A stretch of 64,000 nucleotides of DNA, taken from NCBI GenBank assembly GCA_963675135.1, contig OY776122.1:79866472-79930471 (forward strand). The letters run 5' to 3'. Of the stretch, positions 14,101-26,095 are shown in pieces. The notes below the pieces were generated by a model. That model ran no database searches and was not told where the DNA came from. It saw only the letters and a list, made by a program, of their open reading frames with translations. The DNA is from Galeopsis tetrahit. Taxonomy: Eukaryota > Streptophyta > Magnoliopsida > Lamiales > Lamiaceae. Within the stretch, counting starts at the first letter, position 1, and every line of letters starts with the position of its first letter. A program made the position numbers and the translations under genes.

Positions 14101-15747
14101 AAATATCGATTAAAAAGTAGAAATATAATAATAGTAAAAATATCATTTTTTTTAAAATGTGTATAATAAAACCGGACCGATTTATCATTTATGATGTAGA
14201 TATCTTGCACACTTTCAAAACCATTTTTTTTTTGAGTAATAAGATAGAAAAATAAATCATATTTTCCACTGACATTTGTATGATTATTGTTAGGTCAATT
14301 CAAAAGAACAGGAACCCCTCATGCGGGCCTTAGGAGAAGTCACGGGCTTTTGAACATGTTTGGTTGGGCCATTTTTATGCCCATTGGGGCAATGGTGGCC
14401 CGGTACATGAGGAAATGGGACCCACTCTGGTTCTATTCTCACGCCGTAATTCAATCATTGGGCTTCATATTGGGCCTCATTGGTGTCATATGTGGGCTTG
14501 TATTGGACAATCGCATCCAAGTTAACGTCTCTAAGCACAAAGCCATTGGCATCATCATTTTCACACTAGGCTGCCTCCAGGTTAGCTCTTCACAATATCA
14601 TTGTCTTGTTTCTTTTTATTTTCGACTTATTGATCACACAAAATAATGCTTAAATAAAAATGTTACCTAATTAATACGGAGTATATACGAGTGAATACGA
14701 TACATATTTTAAGAACTATAATCCCTCCATCCATGAAATGTAGTCCCATGACAGTGGGACACATATTTTAAGAAAAAGATAGATAAAGTAGATAAAGTAA
14801 GGGTATTGTAGGTTATTGTGGGGTCCATTGTGAATAAAATGATTGTTTATGAATAAAGTTGATGACAATTTGAGTAATTAAGTTATGGTTGAAGGGTGAT
14901 AGTTTTCATAAAGAACATGAGACTACATTTTGTGAACAAATAATATAAAACAAATGAGACTACTTTTCGTGAACGGGGGGAGTAGTATTTTATGTAAAGT
15001 TGTTGATGAACATTGTAAAAAAAGTAAAAAAGTGGAATGAGGAGGTGTAAGCAAAGCAAAAAAGTGGAGAAAGAAAAGAAAAGTATGAATAGTTAATTAA
15101 TAAGTGTGGGACCCTACTTACAAAAAAAACAAAAAGTTTAAGTGAAACTCTAGAATAATAAAATGTAAAACTTAAAAGAGAAATGCAGATAAAGGTAGTA
15201 TGAAAGTTTAAGAAGAGATATTTAATTGCATTAAGAATTGTGATAGTGTGTTTATAAGTGTTGTATAAGTCAATTTTCTAAATCAGTTTTTAAATTTTCA
15301 TGTAAAATCGATGTAAAATCTTCAAATGCAAAATCAGATTTTTAAAACTCAAAATAAACATTACATAAGAATTTGTGTAAATATAATACGCTATATAAAA
15401 TAAGTAATATTTTTTAATAAAACAACTGATATATTTTAATGAAACGACAAACATCTATAAAAAAAAATACACACAAAATCACCATAAAACTAATTCGCCC
15501 AAACTCTGAATTGCAGGTTTTGGCAATTTTGATCCGACCGAACAAAGACGCCAAGGTTAGAAAGTATTGGAATTGGTACCATTTTGGTGTGGGAAGAATA
15601 TTGATACTTTTGGCGGGAATAAATGTGTTCTATGGGATCCATTTGGGAGGCGCCGGATCCTCATGGAATGCCGGTTTTGCTGCTTTTCTTATCATCATAT
15701 TCATCATCACGCTCATCATGGAGCTTAGGATGTGTTTGAGAAAATGA
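11191..15747 (+). CDS. Cytochrome b561 and DOMON domain-containing protein
   Basis: Secretory-pathway transmembrane haem protein predicted to move electrons across a membrane, typically with ascorbate as donor. Exons: 11191-11376, 11698-12112, 14294-14580 and 15517-15747. They total 1119 nt, or 372 residues. Residues 1-25 form a signal peptide (LLLILLLTLFVSYVYS). The DOMON domain spans about 45-185, with Met88 (GYVGMGFSP) and His188 as candidate haem b ligands by analogy with AIR12. The b561 core spans about 205-370 with membrane helices. Its four histidines are His217 (RRSHGLLNMFGWA), His250 (FYSHAVIQ), His282 (VSKHKAIG) and His318 (WYHFGVGR). The ATG chosen starts the signal peptide; an upstream in-frame Met at 11077 would only add a leader-encoded basic stretch. 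Introns 2 and 3 (2181 and 936 nt) contain MITEs. It belongs to the CYBDOM family; I cannot assign a specific orthologue. Confidence 0.93.
12160..12419. mobile_element. Decayed Stowaway-type MITE in intron 2 of the CYBDOM gene
   Basis: The right end GTAATTCCAAGACGGAGGGAG followed by TA is a typical Stowaway terminus. The left counterpart is degraded: only an AAATTACTTGCACAC-like internal part is recognisable near 12175. The left boundary is therefore approximate. Confidence 0.45.
14721..14982. mobile_element. Stowaway-type MITE in intron 3 of the CYBDOM gene
   Basis: The left end ATCCCTCCATCCATGAAATG and the right end (reversed) CTCCCCCCGTTCACGAAAAG are inverted repeats. Both are flanked by TA (14719-14720 and 14983-14984), the Tc1/mariner target site. 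It is 262 bp, non-coding, and related in its interior to the disrupted MITE at 42931-43352. Confidence 0.75.
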
Positions 15748-15957
15748 TTTTACTATTTCTTTTTTTCTCTCTTTTGCGCTTTTGTAATTTATACTCTTTT
15801 TTGTATTTTTCTTTTTTAGAGTTTGGTCTTGTAATTTATTACTTGTATTGTACGACTCCAAATTTTACTTCAATTATTATTGTCACATAATTCATTTTCT
15901 ACAATCTCTAGTTTTCTCATTTTTTAAAAACGATAAAAAAATTTATTTTTAGGTGTC

Positions 15958-17402
15958 GGCGACAGCACACCAAAATTTGGCGTCGTTGTCGGGAAACTTT
16001 TATTCCGATTATTAATTCGATTAAATATTTTGTGTTTTTAATTTTTGTCAAATTTTTTTTTGAAAATCCAAAAAAATAAAAAATTTATTCCAACTAACAC
16101 TACCCCTTCAGTGTCATTCTGTTTTTCTCTAGTTTTGTTTTCAGTGAATGATCACTCGCTCAAACTGGAGTGAACGACTTGAATACATTTCGGAAGTAGA
16201 TAGAACTGTCAGGAGACTCGTGTACGTCGGCAAATTAATTTTGATTCAACAAGAGAGATAAGCATTGAAGAATAAAGTGATACCCGTGAAGAGTCGATTT
16301 TCGAGCAAAATTTTGAAAATATGGCTAAAGAAGCTCAAGAGAGAACGATGAATGAGTTAGCAAATCCAACCATAACTCGTCAACCCCTATGCATTACAAT
16401 TACTACTCTTGCTGCTAATGTTAATTTTGAATTGAAATTATGACTAATTCATTTGTTGTCTTCTTTCCATGGTCTTGCAGGAGCAAGCCCACATAATTTT
16501 CTCAAGCAATTCCATGTAGTATGCTCGAACATGAAATCAACGAAATCACATTGGATCATGTCAAGCTAAGTGCATTTCAGTTTGCACTCAAAAGCACTGC
16601 AAAAGACTGGTTGTATTTCTTGCCACCTAATACAGTGAACGCAAGGAATGAAATGGAGAAGGTCTTTCTCCAACACTATTTTCCAGCCACCCGAGTGTCA
16701 AACTTACGAAAGGAGATTGCAGGTGCTAGACAAGGGTCGGGGGACGTTATATGAGTATTGGGAGCGTTTCATGCGCTTTATAGCTTCGCGTCCACAAAAC
16801 CAGATTGGTGATCAACTACTTATCCAGTATTTTTACGAGGGACTTGCCCTCACATATCGTAACATGATTGATGCAGCTAGTGGAGGAGCATGGGTGGATA
16901 AAATACTAACAGTTGCACGTGAATTGATATCTAATATGGCAGCTACTCAACAGTTTGGATTTATGAGTCAAAAGATAATGCATTGGAGAAAATTGCAAGT
17001 ATGATGCAAATGATGATGAAGGGAAAAACTCTAGAAGTCCGACCATGCCAAATTTGCTCCACCACATATCACACCAGTGATGATTGACAGATTTTAAATG
17101 ATGAAATAGAGCAGCATGCCAATGCAATTGGTTTTGGAAATTCTCAAGGTCGAAGATATGATTCACAGTCCAACACTTATAATTCGGGGTGGAGGGACCA
17201 TCATAATCTATGATATTGGAACCAACAAAACTATCAACATGGAGAAAATCAAAGGCCTCAATAACAAGATCGGATGTTTCAGATGTTTAGAGGGAATGAT
17301 CGTAATGTTGAACCTATGGGACATAATAGTGGTGGTGGAAAGTCAGATATGTCTTTTGAGGATATGTTGAAGTCATTGGCAGCCACGACGATGAAAGTCC
17401 AA
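15958..17402 (+). pseudogene. Ty3/gypsy-type gag fragment, left arm of a large palindrome
   Basis: After a short LTR-end remnant and a degenerate tRNA-Asp-type primer-binding site comes a plus-strand gag reading. It contains LDHVKLSAFQFALKSTAKDW, LYFLPPNTVNARNEMEKV and, in a second frame, YEYWERFMRFIASRPQNQ. This is typical of the plant retrotransposon gag domain. The frame shifts near 16735 and carries stops, and it ends abruptly after about 17402. No protease, reverse transcriptase or integrase follows. The right arm (17444-18953) carries the same sequence in opposite orientation. Confidence 0.85.
15978..15995 (+). other. Degenerate primer-binding site (tRNA-Asp type)
   Basis: TGGCGTCGTTGTCGGGAA matches the usual tRNA-Asp-complementary site TGGCGCCGTTGCCGGGGA at 15 of 18 positions. 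It lies between an LTR-end remnant and the gag fragment, as expected for a Ty3-type element. Confidence 0.6.
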
Positions 17403-17443
17403 ATGAGTCAAATAGCCCAATTTTTTCACGACTAATTGATTCT

Positions 17444-18744
17444 CTTGTTGGACTTTCATCTTCGTGTCTGCCAATGACTTGAACACATCCTCAAAAGACA
17501 TATGTGACTTTCCACCACCACTATTCTGTCTCATAGGTTCAGCATTACGATCATTCACTCTAAACAACTGGAACTTCCGATCTTGGTATTGAGGCCTTTG
17601 ATTTTCCCCATGTTGATAGTTTTGTTGGTTCCAATATCATAGATTAGGATGGTCCCTCCACCCCGAATTATAAGTGTGGGAGTGTGGATCATATCTCCGA
17701 CCTCGAGAATTCCCAAAACCAATTGCATTGACATGCTGCTCTATTTCATCAATTAAAATATGTCAATCATCAGTGGTGCGATCCGTGGTGGAGCAAATTC
17801 GGCATAGTCGGACTTCTAGAGTTTTTCCCTTCATCATCATTTGCATCATACTTGCAATTTTCTCCAATGCATCATCTTTTGACTAATGGACCGGCCTAGA
17901 TATGGAATCTCGTGCACCAAACTATTGAGTATTAACTGTCATATTAGATATTAATCCACGTGCAACTGTTGGTGTTTTATCCATCAAAGCTCTTCCACTA
18001 GGTGAATCAATCATGTTACGACCCGTGAGGGCAAGTCCCTTATAAACATATTGGATAAGCAGCTGATCACCAATCGGGTGTTGTGGACACTAAGCTATAA
18101 GGCGCTTGAAACGCTCTCAATACTCATATAGCGTCTCCCCAACTTTTGTTTGACACCTGCAATCTCCTTTCGTAAGTTTGTCACTTGGGTGGCTGGAAAA
18201 TAGTTTTGGAGAAAGACCCTCTCCATGTCATTCCATGCATTCACTGTATTAGGTGGCAAGAAATACAACCAGTCTTTTGCAGTGCTCTTGAGTGCAAACG
18301 GAAATGCACTTAGCTTGACATGATCCAATGTGACTCCGGTTGGTTTCATGCTCGAGCATACTACATGGAATTCCTTGAGAAAAGTATGTGGGTTTCCTCC
18401 TTCAAGACCATGGAAAGAAGACAACAAATGAATTAGTCCTGATTTCAATTCAAAAGAAACATTACCAGCAAGAGTATGAATTTTAATGCAGAGGGGTTGA
18501 TGAGTTATGGTTGGGTTTGCCAACTCATTCATCGTTCTCTCTTGAGCTTCTTCAACCATATTTTCAAAATTTTGCTCGAAAATTGCCTCTTTACGGGTAT
18601 CACTTTCTTTTTCACTACTCGTCTCTCTTGTCGAATCAAAATTAATTGCCGACGTACACGAGTCTCCTTCCTAAGTCTCCTTACCGTTCTCTCTACTTCC
18701 GAATTGTATTCAAATCGTTCACTCCGGTTTGAGTGAGTGATCAT
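17444..18744 (-). pseudogene. Ty3/gypsy-type gag fragment, right arm of the palindrome
   Basis: The minus strand carries the better preserved gag copy. The segment at 18559-18095 includes LDHVKLSAFPFALKSTAKDW, FLPPNTVNAWNDMERVFLQ and NYFPATQVTNLRKEIAG. Upstream (18744-18529) is the basic N-terminal stretch with ERTVRRLRKETRVRRQLI. Downstream parts such as MSFEDVFKSLADTKMKVQ continue to the centre of the palindrome, but stops and frameshifts interrupt the frame. There is no pol. This is a retroelement relic, not a host gene. Confidence 0.85.
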
Positions 18745-18934
18745 TCACTGAAAACAAAACTAGAGAAAAACAGAACTGACTGAAGGGGTCAGTGTTAGTT
18801 ATAATCTGCAAAACATAATAATTCAACAACATAACGACAAAAAGCCACGAGAATAATTTATTTATTTTTTGGATTTTTTAGATTTTTTTTGACAAAAATT
18901 AAAAACACAAAATATTTAATCGAATTAATAATCG

Positions 18935-18953
18935 TTCCCCACCAACGATGCCA
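18935..18953 (-). other. Degenerate primer-binding site of the right arm
   Basis: On the minus strand TGGCATCGTTGGTGGGGAA lies between the gag leader and the LTR-like segment. It is a second, independently diverged version of the tRNA-Asp-type site seen at 15978. Confidence 0.55.
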
Positions 18954-18961
18954 AAATTTGG

Positions 18962-20227
18962 TGTGCTGGCGAGTAAGTAAGGGTCGATCCCACAGAGAAC
19001 GGTGTAGTTGAATTAAATAGTTCATGTTATGAAAGAAATAAAAAAGGGATGATCGAGGAGTTGATTGGTTGACTAATAAACTACTGAGAAACAAAAAATA
19101 ATAAATTGCAATATAAAATAACGAGACTTCAAATAATGGAAATGTCTAGCCCTCGTATAACTTCCCCTTAATTAATCCTACCAATTTAATCAAAGAATCC
19201 GGTTATCTCAATCTAATCTCAAATTTTATCACTAAGCCAGTGGTACGACCAAACTAATTCGAATTGTTTCTTATGTTTAATTAATTAGAAAGTATGACTC
19301 TCAATTAATCTATTCCTACGAATAACCACAAAACATGTTCAAGGTTCAACTAGAGAGACGCATTAAAGAATTAAAACAATAGGATAAATTAGACTATGAA
19401 TACGAGACTTTCGTTTAATACAACCTAGACGTTATTTTCCGGTGTTCGGTCCTAATTGTTACAATTCTCATAATATTATAACAATTACGGATTATAACTT
19501 ATAGAATAGCTAGAATTGAAATAAGAATAAAATTGGTCGATCAAACTTATTAAACTTCTAAATCAAAATATGTATAGCGTTTAATCATAAATTGTTTAAT
19601 TAACAAAATATAATTAATATAAGATTTCACATGCTCCCACTAGAATAAAGGTAATTAGCTACTCATAATAAATGGAGAAACAAAAATAAATAAGAAATTC
19701 ATGTTTTCCCAATATCTAATAGCAAGAAATATTCAGAAAAGTTAAAAGTAATTAAAATCAACATAAAACCATGGATAATCAGTAGTCTCTTTCGCTCCCT
19801 GCTCACGGCCAAAAATATACTCCTTAATCCATATCCCCCAAAAATCTCTAACCTCAAGCTTTGACTTTCTCTTCCCTTTTAATTCCAAGGTGCGGCTCCC
19901 AGCATACGTGTCCTCCCTTTTTCCATTTTGCTCTTTTATTTCAATTCACTTGGCCTAACAACAAAATAACGGGCCTAGGCTTTTCTTATTATTTCATTTC
20001 TTTTAATTTACTTATTCAGCATCCCAATAGAATTAATTAATCCTATCAAAATGCTCTACATAACATGATTTAAATAAAAAAATAAAATAGCAAGGTAATT
20101 AAAGTCACAAAATAATGAATCCAAAAAATGCAATAAAATACTAATTTAATTTTAAAAATAATTCAATTAAGGCACAAAAATATGCAATATATATTTATAT
20201 AATTATTTAAACAAACTAATGCCGTCA
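18962..20227 (-). mobile_element. LTR-like sequence belonging to the right gag arm
   Basis: Next to the primer-binding site begins non-coding DNA with GGGTCGATCCCACAGAGAAC, a wording typical of the 3' part of plant Ty3-type LTRs. On the plus strand it starts TGTGCTGGCG and plausibly ends GCCGTCA at about 20227, giving TG...CA ends and about 1.27 kb. The outer boundary is inferred only from the terminal dinucleotide and the change in base composition. No second LTR copy was found in the window except a short edge at 15958. Confidence 0.5.
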
Positions 20228-20585
20228 ACTCCATATATGATTAATTAGATAATTAATATTGATAGATTTATTATTTTTTACTAGATTATTACGTGGAATT
20301 GTTAAAAAATATTACTGAATATATTATAAAAAGTTAATATGATTTTTTTTATATAAAATATAGATAAATGAAATTTTATTTTAGTTATTGAAAATAACGG
20401 TTAAAAGATGAGAGAGAAAAGAAAAAAATAATTTAAAATTTTTTTAGAATTATAGAATTTAAGAAATTTGACGAAATCGAGATTCCAAAATAGTTGTAAA
20501 GGAGATGATATATTAATATATTAAAATTCAAAGAGAATAAAATTGTACTCCTCGTATTTTTATGGCCAGAACAAAAATAAAATAA
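20228..20585. other. AT-rich intergenic DNA
   Basis: There is no gene, repeat boundary or motif that I can support in this stretch. Confidence 0.5.
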
Positions 20586-21378
20586 AACAAGGCCACGGAT
20601 AAATGCCCCCTATTTATTATGTCTTCACCCAACGGATGTCTTCACCCCCAAATATGAGTTCACCCCTCCATAAAATACCATAAATAACCTTCACTCTTAC
20701 CAACATAAAAATACACTTTAAAAATATTTTTTGACTTCACCTCCTCCGTCTGCCGCCTGTCACTGGTCGTTAGCCACTTGAAGCTCCGTCGACGTGTCGT
20801 CGTCGTCGCGTACAGTGTCGCCGCTATGCTCTACCAATGGATAAATGCAAGTATAGTTTAGATTTTGAAATTGAATTTTAAAGCTTGAATGTTATTTTTT
20901 TGATTTAAATGATTTTGGCTTTCAATCGTTGAATAAACTTGGTTTTGGCACAAAACGGGACATGAGGGAGACGAAGCGTAAAAAACTGAGTTTTGTACCG
21001 ATTTGGCACTGGTTGACCGAGTTTTTAATGTTAACGTGGAAAAGTTGGCCGAGTTTTGTATCAAAACGTGGAATAGTTGGCCTTGAATCAAAACGTGGAA
21101 AAGTTGGCCGAGTTTTGAATCAAAATGTGGAAACGTATGGTCAACTACACAATCATACAACAATATGATCAAATAAAATAATAATAACATGAAGAATAAC
21201 ATTTACAAATAAATACTATATTTTGGGTGGGAGAAAGATGCAAAACGTATGTTTATTTTTTTGTTTAGGGGTGGGGTGAACTCAACACACAAGGGTAGTA
21301 GAGTCTTTTTACCTATTAGTTCAAAATATAAATTTGGGGAGGGGGTGAAGACATAATATTTGGTGGCCATAAAACAAA
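20586..21378. mobile_element. TIR element upstream of RPL5 with a GC-rich core
   Basis: The left side contains GGCCACGG, then TATTATGTCTTCACCC, CCCCAAATATGAG and TTCACCCCTCC. The right side (21260-21378) carries the reverse complements in mirrored order: GGGGTGGGGTGAACTC, then AAATTTGGGGAGGGGGTGAA, GACATAATATTTGGTGGCC. This indicates terminal inverted repeats of about 100 bp. Inside are a GC-rich patch (20740-20830) with GTCGTCGTCG and a small tandem repeat (21010-21135). No transposase was recognised. Exact ends and target duplication are not resolved. Confidence 0.55.
21010..21135. repeat. Short tandem repeat with GTTGGCCGAGTTTTG units
   Basis: About four imperfect copies of a 27-35 bp unit with the core AAAGTTGGCCGAGTTTTG followed by ATCAAAACGTGG. 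The open frame that crosses it is a by-product of the repeat. Confidence 0.6.
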
Positions 21379-21412
21379 TGAAATTCTTAATTATGATATA
21401 TACCAACTTTTA

Positions 21413-21495
21413 CGGCCCAGTTTTAAGCCCATTTATAGTTTAAGCCCAATATAAAGCCAACCCAGAAAATCAAATACGGCGCCGCTCTAGGGTTT
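21413..21495 (+). promoter_or_regulatory. RPL5 promoter elements: site II-like GCCCA boxes and a telo-box
   Basis: Three GCCCA motifs (near 21415, 21428 and 21444; TGGGC on the other strand) precede a telo-box, TAGGGTTT (21488-21495; AAACCCTA reversed). Site II boxes with a telo-box are a well-known promoter combination of plant ribosomal protein genes active in dividing cells. They lie 80-165 bp upstream of the ATG. Confidence 0.65.
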
Positions 21496-21577
21496 AAGCT
21501 TATTTGAGCGTCACCCGCAACACTTTTCTCTTCTACCCGCCCTTCTGCCTCAGCGGAGCCGCCTCCAACAGAGAGCA

Positions 21578-24333
21578 ATGGTGAGATTTCAGATCTCGTG
21601 CATTTGATTAGTTATAATTCATTTTTTATATCTACGAATGTCTATGTATGTATAGTATTGCAATTCGAGAGGAATAGATGTATTTTGGCTTTTGCCGTTA
21701 ACTTTTGAAGATGAAAATCAATCAAACACGTGATTGAGAGTTTTAGATTTCATTTGAGGTTATGGCTTGTTTGTTTCTTAACTTTAAGCGGTCATTCTTG
21801 TCGTCGATGCATCCAGCTTGATTTCACAATGTTGTACTGTAATTGTTGCCAGATATTGATATTGCTTTTTCGTCCAGGTTTTTCTTTTACATTATTTGGT
21901 TTGGATTTTTCGTTTATATTTGATCTGGAAATGTTGCAATTTTTAGGTTCTTCTTTGGTTATTATTATTGACCTATTGTAGGTTCGTGATTTTTAATATA
22001 ATTGAATTATGGTACCTCAGCTAATATAAGGTGCTGCTGTTTACAGGTGTTCGTCAAGTCCCAGAAGTCAAATGCTTACTTCAAGCGATTTCAAGTTAAA
22101 TACAAGAGAAGGAGACGTAAGTAGCCCACAATTATTTCTGTTTTCTTGCTGCCATAACTTTTATTGACCTTGATAATTTTATTTACAGAGGGCAAGACTG
22201 ACTATCGTGCAAGGATCCGCATGATAAACCAGGACAAGAACAAGTACAATACACCAAAGTTCCGATTTGTTGTGCGATTTGTATCCTTAAGTTCTTGTTA
22301 TTTTGATAAATTCCTGCTATTTATGTTAACTAACAACCCTGTGTCTGAACTTCAATACCACATGAATAATGTATAGTTTCTATTGAAGTTGTGAATTATT
22401 TTTGTCATCCACTTTCTTGCTGGTTTCCAGCATTTAGAATTTTGAAGTTACCTTAACGTTAATTATAGACCAACCGAGATATAATTGCCCAAATTGTATC
22501 TGCAAGCATCACTGGTGACCACGTTCTTGCTGCTGCTTATGCACATGAGCTTCCTCGTTATGGTCTTGTAGCTGGCTTCTCCAACTATTCCGCTGGTATT
22601 ATTATTTGCTTAATAATTATTTTAAGAATATCTCTTGTGCAACTAGTGATTTATGTATGACCTTGTGAATTAGCTTATTGCACTGGACTTCTTTTGGGTC
22701 GCCGAGTTCTGAAGAAGCTTGAGCTTGATTCAGAGTATGAAGGAAATGTTGAGGTAACTTGTTTGGTTCCCTTTTGTGTTACTGTATTCTTTTATATTTA
22801 TAATGATTTTGATATCCAACTATTTTGTAGGATGCATATTAGGGTTTTGTATTGTTTTTAAAATTTCATATTTTAAACTAAGCCCCACCAAATATTTTCA
22901 ATAGATATCCAATTTCAATACTTTTAAATTCAATGAAAATGACACTTCAAGAGAATCAGGACACTCTATATCAATATTTGAGATCTAATATTTTGTTTCT
23001 TGATCTGTTGGTGTTCTGTATGGATGCCTAATAAAAATTTGTAGAAGAAGGAATAGTTATGAAATGAAATATATTACGTATTTTGAAATTTTGAGGAAAA
23101 ACATATATATATATATTTAAAACTGTAACATTTAGCCTTATATTGTCATCTTTTGCTTATTATCACCTTTTCCATTCACATGTGTGTGCGCGATGCCCTT
23201 TGCTATTAATATCTATTTTCGTAAAGAAAGTATTCAGTAGATTTTAAGAATTTCCTTTTTATTATTAATATATTAATAATGCAAATTGTGTTCTAACACT
23301 TTAATATTCATATCTTAGTTTTTTAACTAATTAACAATCTTTCCAGGCTACTGGAGAGGACTACTCTGTTGAACCAGCAGAGAGCAGGAGGCCATTCCGT
23401 GCCCTCCTAGATGTTGGTCTCTTGAAAACTACCACTGGCAACCGTATTTTTGGTGCACTCAAGGTACATATTGCCTTTAATAGGAAAACATGTTGGTCAC
23501 TTGATTTTTACACGTGCTTATCATATAGTTCATTCTTATGATTATTCGTGTATATTTGTATTTCTGCTCTAATTATCGTTCAAATTTCTGTTAATTGTGG
23601 TATTAGCTTTGGGTTTAATTTGTTGAATAAATATTTATTTTCATGCTTCAGGGAGCTTTAGATGCAGGACTTGATATTCCTCACAGTGAAAAGAGGTTTG
23701 CTGGATTTAGCAAGGATAGCAAGCAACTTGATGCTGAAGTACATCGCAAGTACATCTATGGTGGCCATATCTCTGCTTACATGAATGTGAGTTTTTTACC
23801 TATCTTTTATAGTCCTGTGTTATGGTTACCAATTTGGAGTGGCAACTTGATTACAAGCTGTGGATTTGTAGGCTCTGATTGAAGACGAGCCTGAGAAGTA
23901 TCAGACTCACTTTAGCGAGTACATTAAAAAGGGAGTTGAGCCTGATAACATTGAGGAGATGTACAAGAAGGTCCATGCAGCCATCCGTGCTGACCCTACA
24001 GAGAAGAAATCTGAGAAGCCAGCACCCAAGGAACACAAGAGGTAAGATGTCTTATCCTTGAAGAGCATGATGCCCATATTAATTGAACTACATATAGATA
24101 AATTGCTCGTTTTAGCACTCAATACTAATGAAAAGCCGGATCATGTCATATATTACTATTCTGCATGAAAATAATCATTTAGTTTGAATGAAACCTAATC
24201 TGGATTTGGTCTTTGCAGATACAACCTGAAGAAGTTGACATACGAGGAGAGAAAGACCAAGTTGATCGAGAGGTTAAATGCTCTGAATGCTGCAGCAGGA
24301 AATGATGACGATGATGATGAGGACGATGAGTGA
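21578..24333 (+). CDS. RPL5: 60S ribosomal protein L5 (uL18)
   Basis: Structural protein of the large cytosolic ribosomal subunit. It binds 5S rRNA and enters the nucleolus with it and RPL11. Exons: 21578-21580, 22047-22116, 22189-22280, 22469-22595, 22674-22753, 23347-23463, 23652-23786, 23872-24041 and 24219-24333. They total 909 nt, or 302 residues, the normal plant length. The first coding exon is only the ATG, followed at once by GTGAG. The second opens VFVKSQKSNAYFKRFQVKYK. Conserved stretches include GKTDYRARIRMINQDKNKYN, YGLVAGFSNYSAAYCTGLLL and FGALKGALDAGLDIPHSEKR. The C-terminus has the usual lysine-rich region and an acidic tail of Asp and Glu. The ATG is fixed by the conserved MVFVKS beginning. 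Site II and telo-box motifs upstream fit ribosomal protein regulation. Confidence 0.97.
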
Positions 24334-26095
24334 ACAGCAGCATAATTAAAAGTCTTGTGCTTAGTGTCAATTTTGTTTTTGTTGTTTTTGTTATAATGGA
24401 TATTTATTGTCTCTTGTCACAGCATGTTGAGGATATTATTATAACTTGGTTGAGTCTTAAATTATCTATCCACAGTTACTTTTTAAAAATGTTACATTTG
24501 TGGTTATCAACATCTTTTTTATTTAATTTTTTTTTTACAAGTTCAAGCTGTAGTTGGGCTTTTTATATGTTACAAAGGAAAATTTTCATATGATTTTAGA
24601 TGTAGAATATTTTTCTGTTCAACTTTTGGTTATAATTTCGTTTTGGTGGTTTTTTTATATTATTATTTATTCATGGGGTGGAGAGATATTTTTCTTGATT
24701 TACTTTCTCCTCTTAATCGGTATTCATAAATTAATTCTATTTCAGTTGGTAAGAGTTTAATGATTTTATGAGATGTTAATTGCTGGCTAGTTCTCTATAT
24801 CATCTTGTTTTTTTGTGTGTAACACTCTTGTACTGTGAGATATTTTAAGCTTACGTTGTTTCCCAACAAACTAATGTGATGTCTTGTTGGAAGTTTTATG
24901 CGCTTGATAATATTGTTTAATATACGATGAAATTCTATTTACCATACAAAATTCATTGTTAAATGATTTTGAGGAATTAACACATTATATGATAGTTTAA
25001 CGCAAGTTAGGAATTGAATTTTTTGTAATATGTTTTAATCATTTCATATAAGGTTGTTTTTCACTTCTTTTGACTGGCAGCAATAAACGCATCTTGGACA
25101 TGCGCTTATGCTTAATAATGAAATAGTTCAAAAAATCAGAAGACCTTTAAAATAGGTTTGAAAATCACTATTTTCTATATAACTATATAAGGCACTCATA
25201 TGAATATGTATTCTTGAATATAAACATAAATAATACAATATTTAAAAATAGGAAGAAAAACCCTAACAAGTCTAGTGATTGCTTCACATGTCCTTCATTA
25301 ATGGTGGCTCCCTCCTCTCATGATTTGAATTTACCCTTTCCTCTTTAGAGATAGAAACCGAATCTTGTAATAAGGCAAACTGCAGGCCAAAATAAAGTTT
25401 TATGGGACATCTACTCATGGTCACTCATTTCTACAAAAGCACAATTCTTCAGCCTCCTTTTAACCTATTTTGGCAGCTTTCATTCAATAAAACATTCATA
25501 CTTGTATCCAATATTTTCACACTTCTTTCACAACATTTCTTTTATCAATACAAAAATTTCACAACTGCTATTCAAGAATGAATCTCTATATATTGAAGGC
25601 TTGTAAATTAATGAATATCCCAGTATATACATTTATTCATAGCGGATAAATGACAATTTATTTTGAATATACCAACAAGTATATTATCTCATGGCACACA
25701 GTTTGTGTAGACACGCAAAAGGGACCTCTTGGATCCACTTTAGGTGTAAAAGGGTGCTCTTATTCCCAAGTAAATGCCTTTTTGTGCACCACTTTTTGAC
25801 TCAAAATCTGCCAAAAATCGTAGTGTTGTTTTTGGTTTTGACTCTCATTAGCTGTAATTAATCCAACTCTTTTCACACCCTCTTACCTTAATTAATTAAT
25901 TTAATTAATTATAGCTGCTAAAAGTGATTAGAAAAGTCGACCACTCAACATAATTTTTTATTTATTATTAATATGTTACCCCACGAGCACAAATCAAACC
26001 TTTACCCATATATAATTAAGTTATACTACACTCAATGCATACTAGAAAAGGAAAAATATATTACAATCTAAAAATTCAAAATTAAACTCGGGTCA
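24334..26095. other. Convergent intergenic region between RPL5 and the aspartic protease
   Basis: Both neighbouring genes end here, so it should hold two 3' UTRs. It is T-rich directly after RPL5 and AT-rich elsewhere. Short open frames lack family resemblance. No repeat ends were recognised. Confidence 0.5.

Larger units (their letters stand above)
15962..18975. repeat. Large inverted repeat (near-palindrome) of retrotransposon sequence
   Basis: The left arm (about 15962-17402) and right arm (about 17444-18975) are reverse complements over about 1.4 kb, roughly nine in ten bases by eye. They are separated by only about 40 bp. Both arms run from the LTR edge through the primer-binding site into gag. 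The gag 3' ends face each other at the centre. Similarity stops just outside the primer-binding sites on the left, while the right arm continues into a long LTR-like region. Confidence 0.9.
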
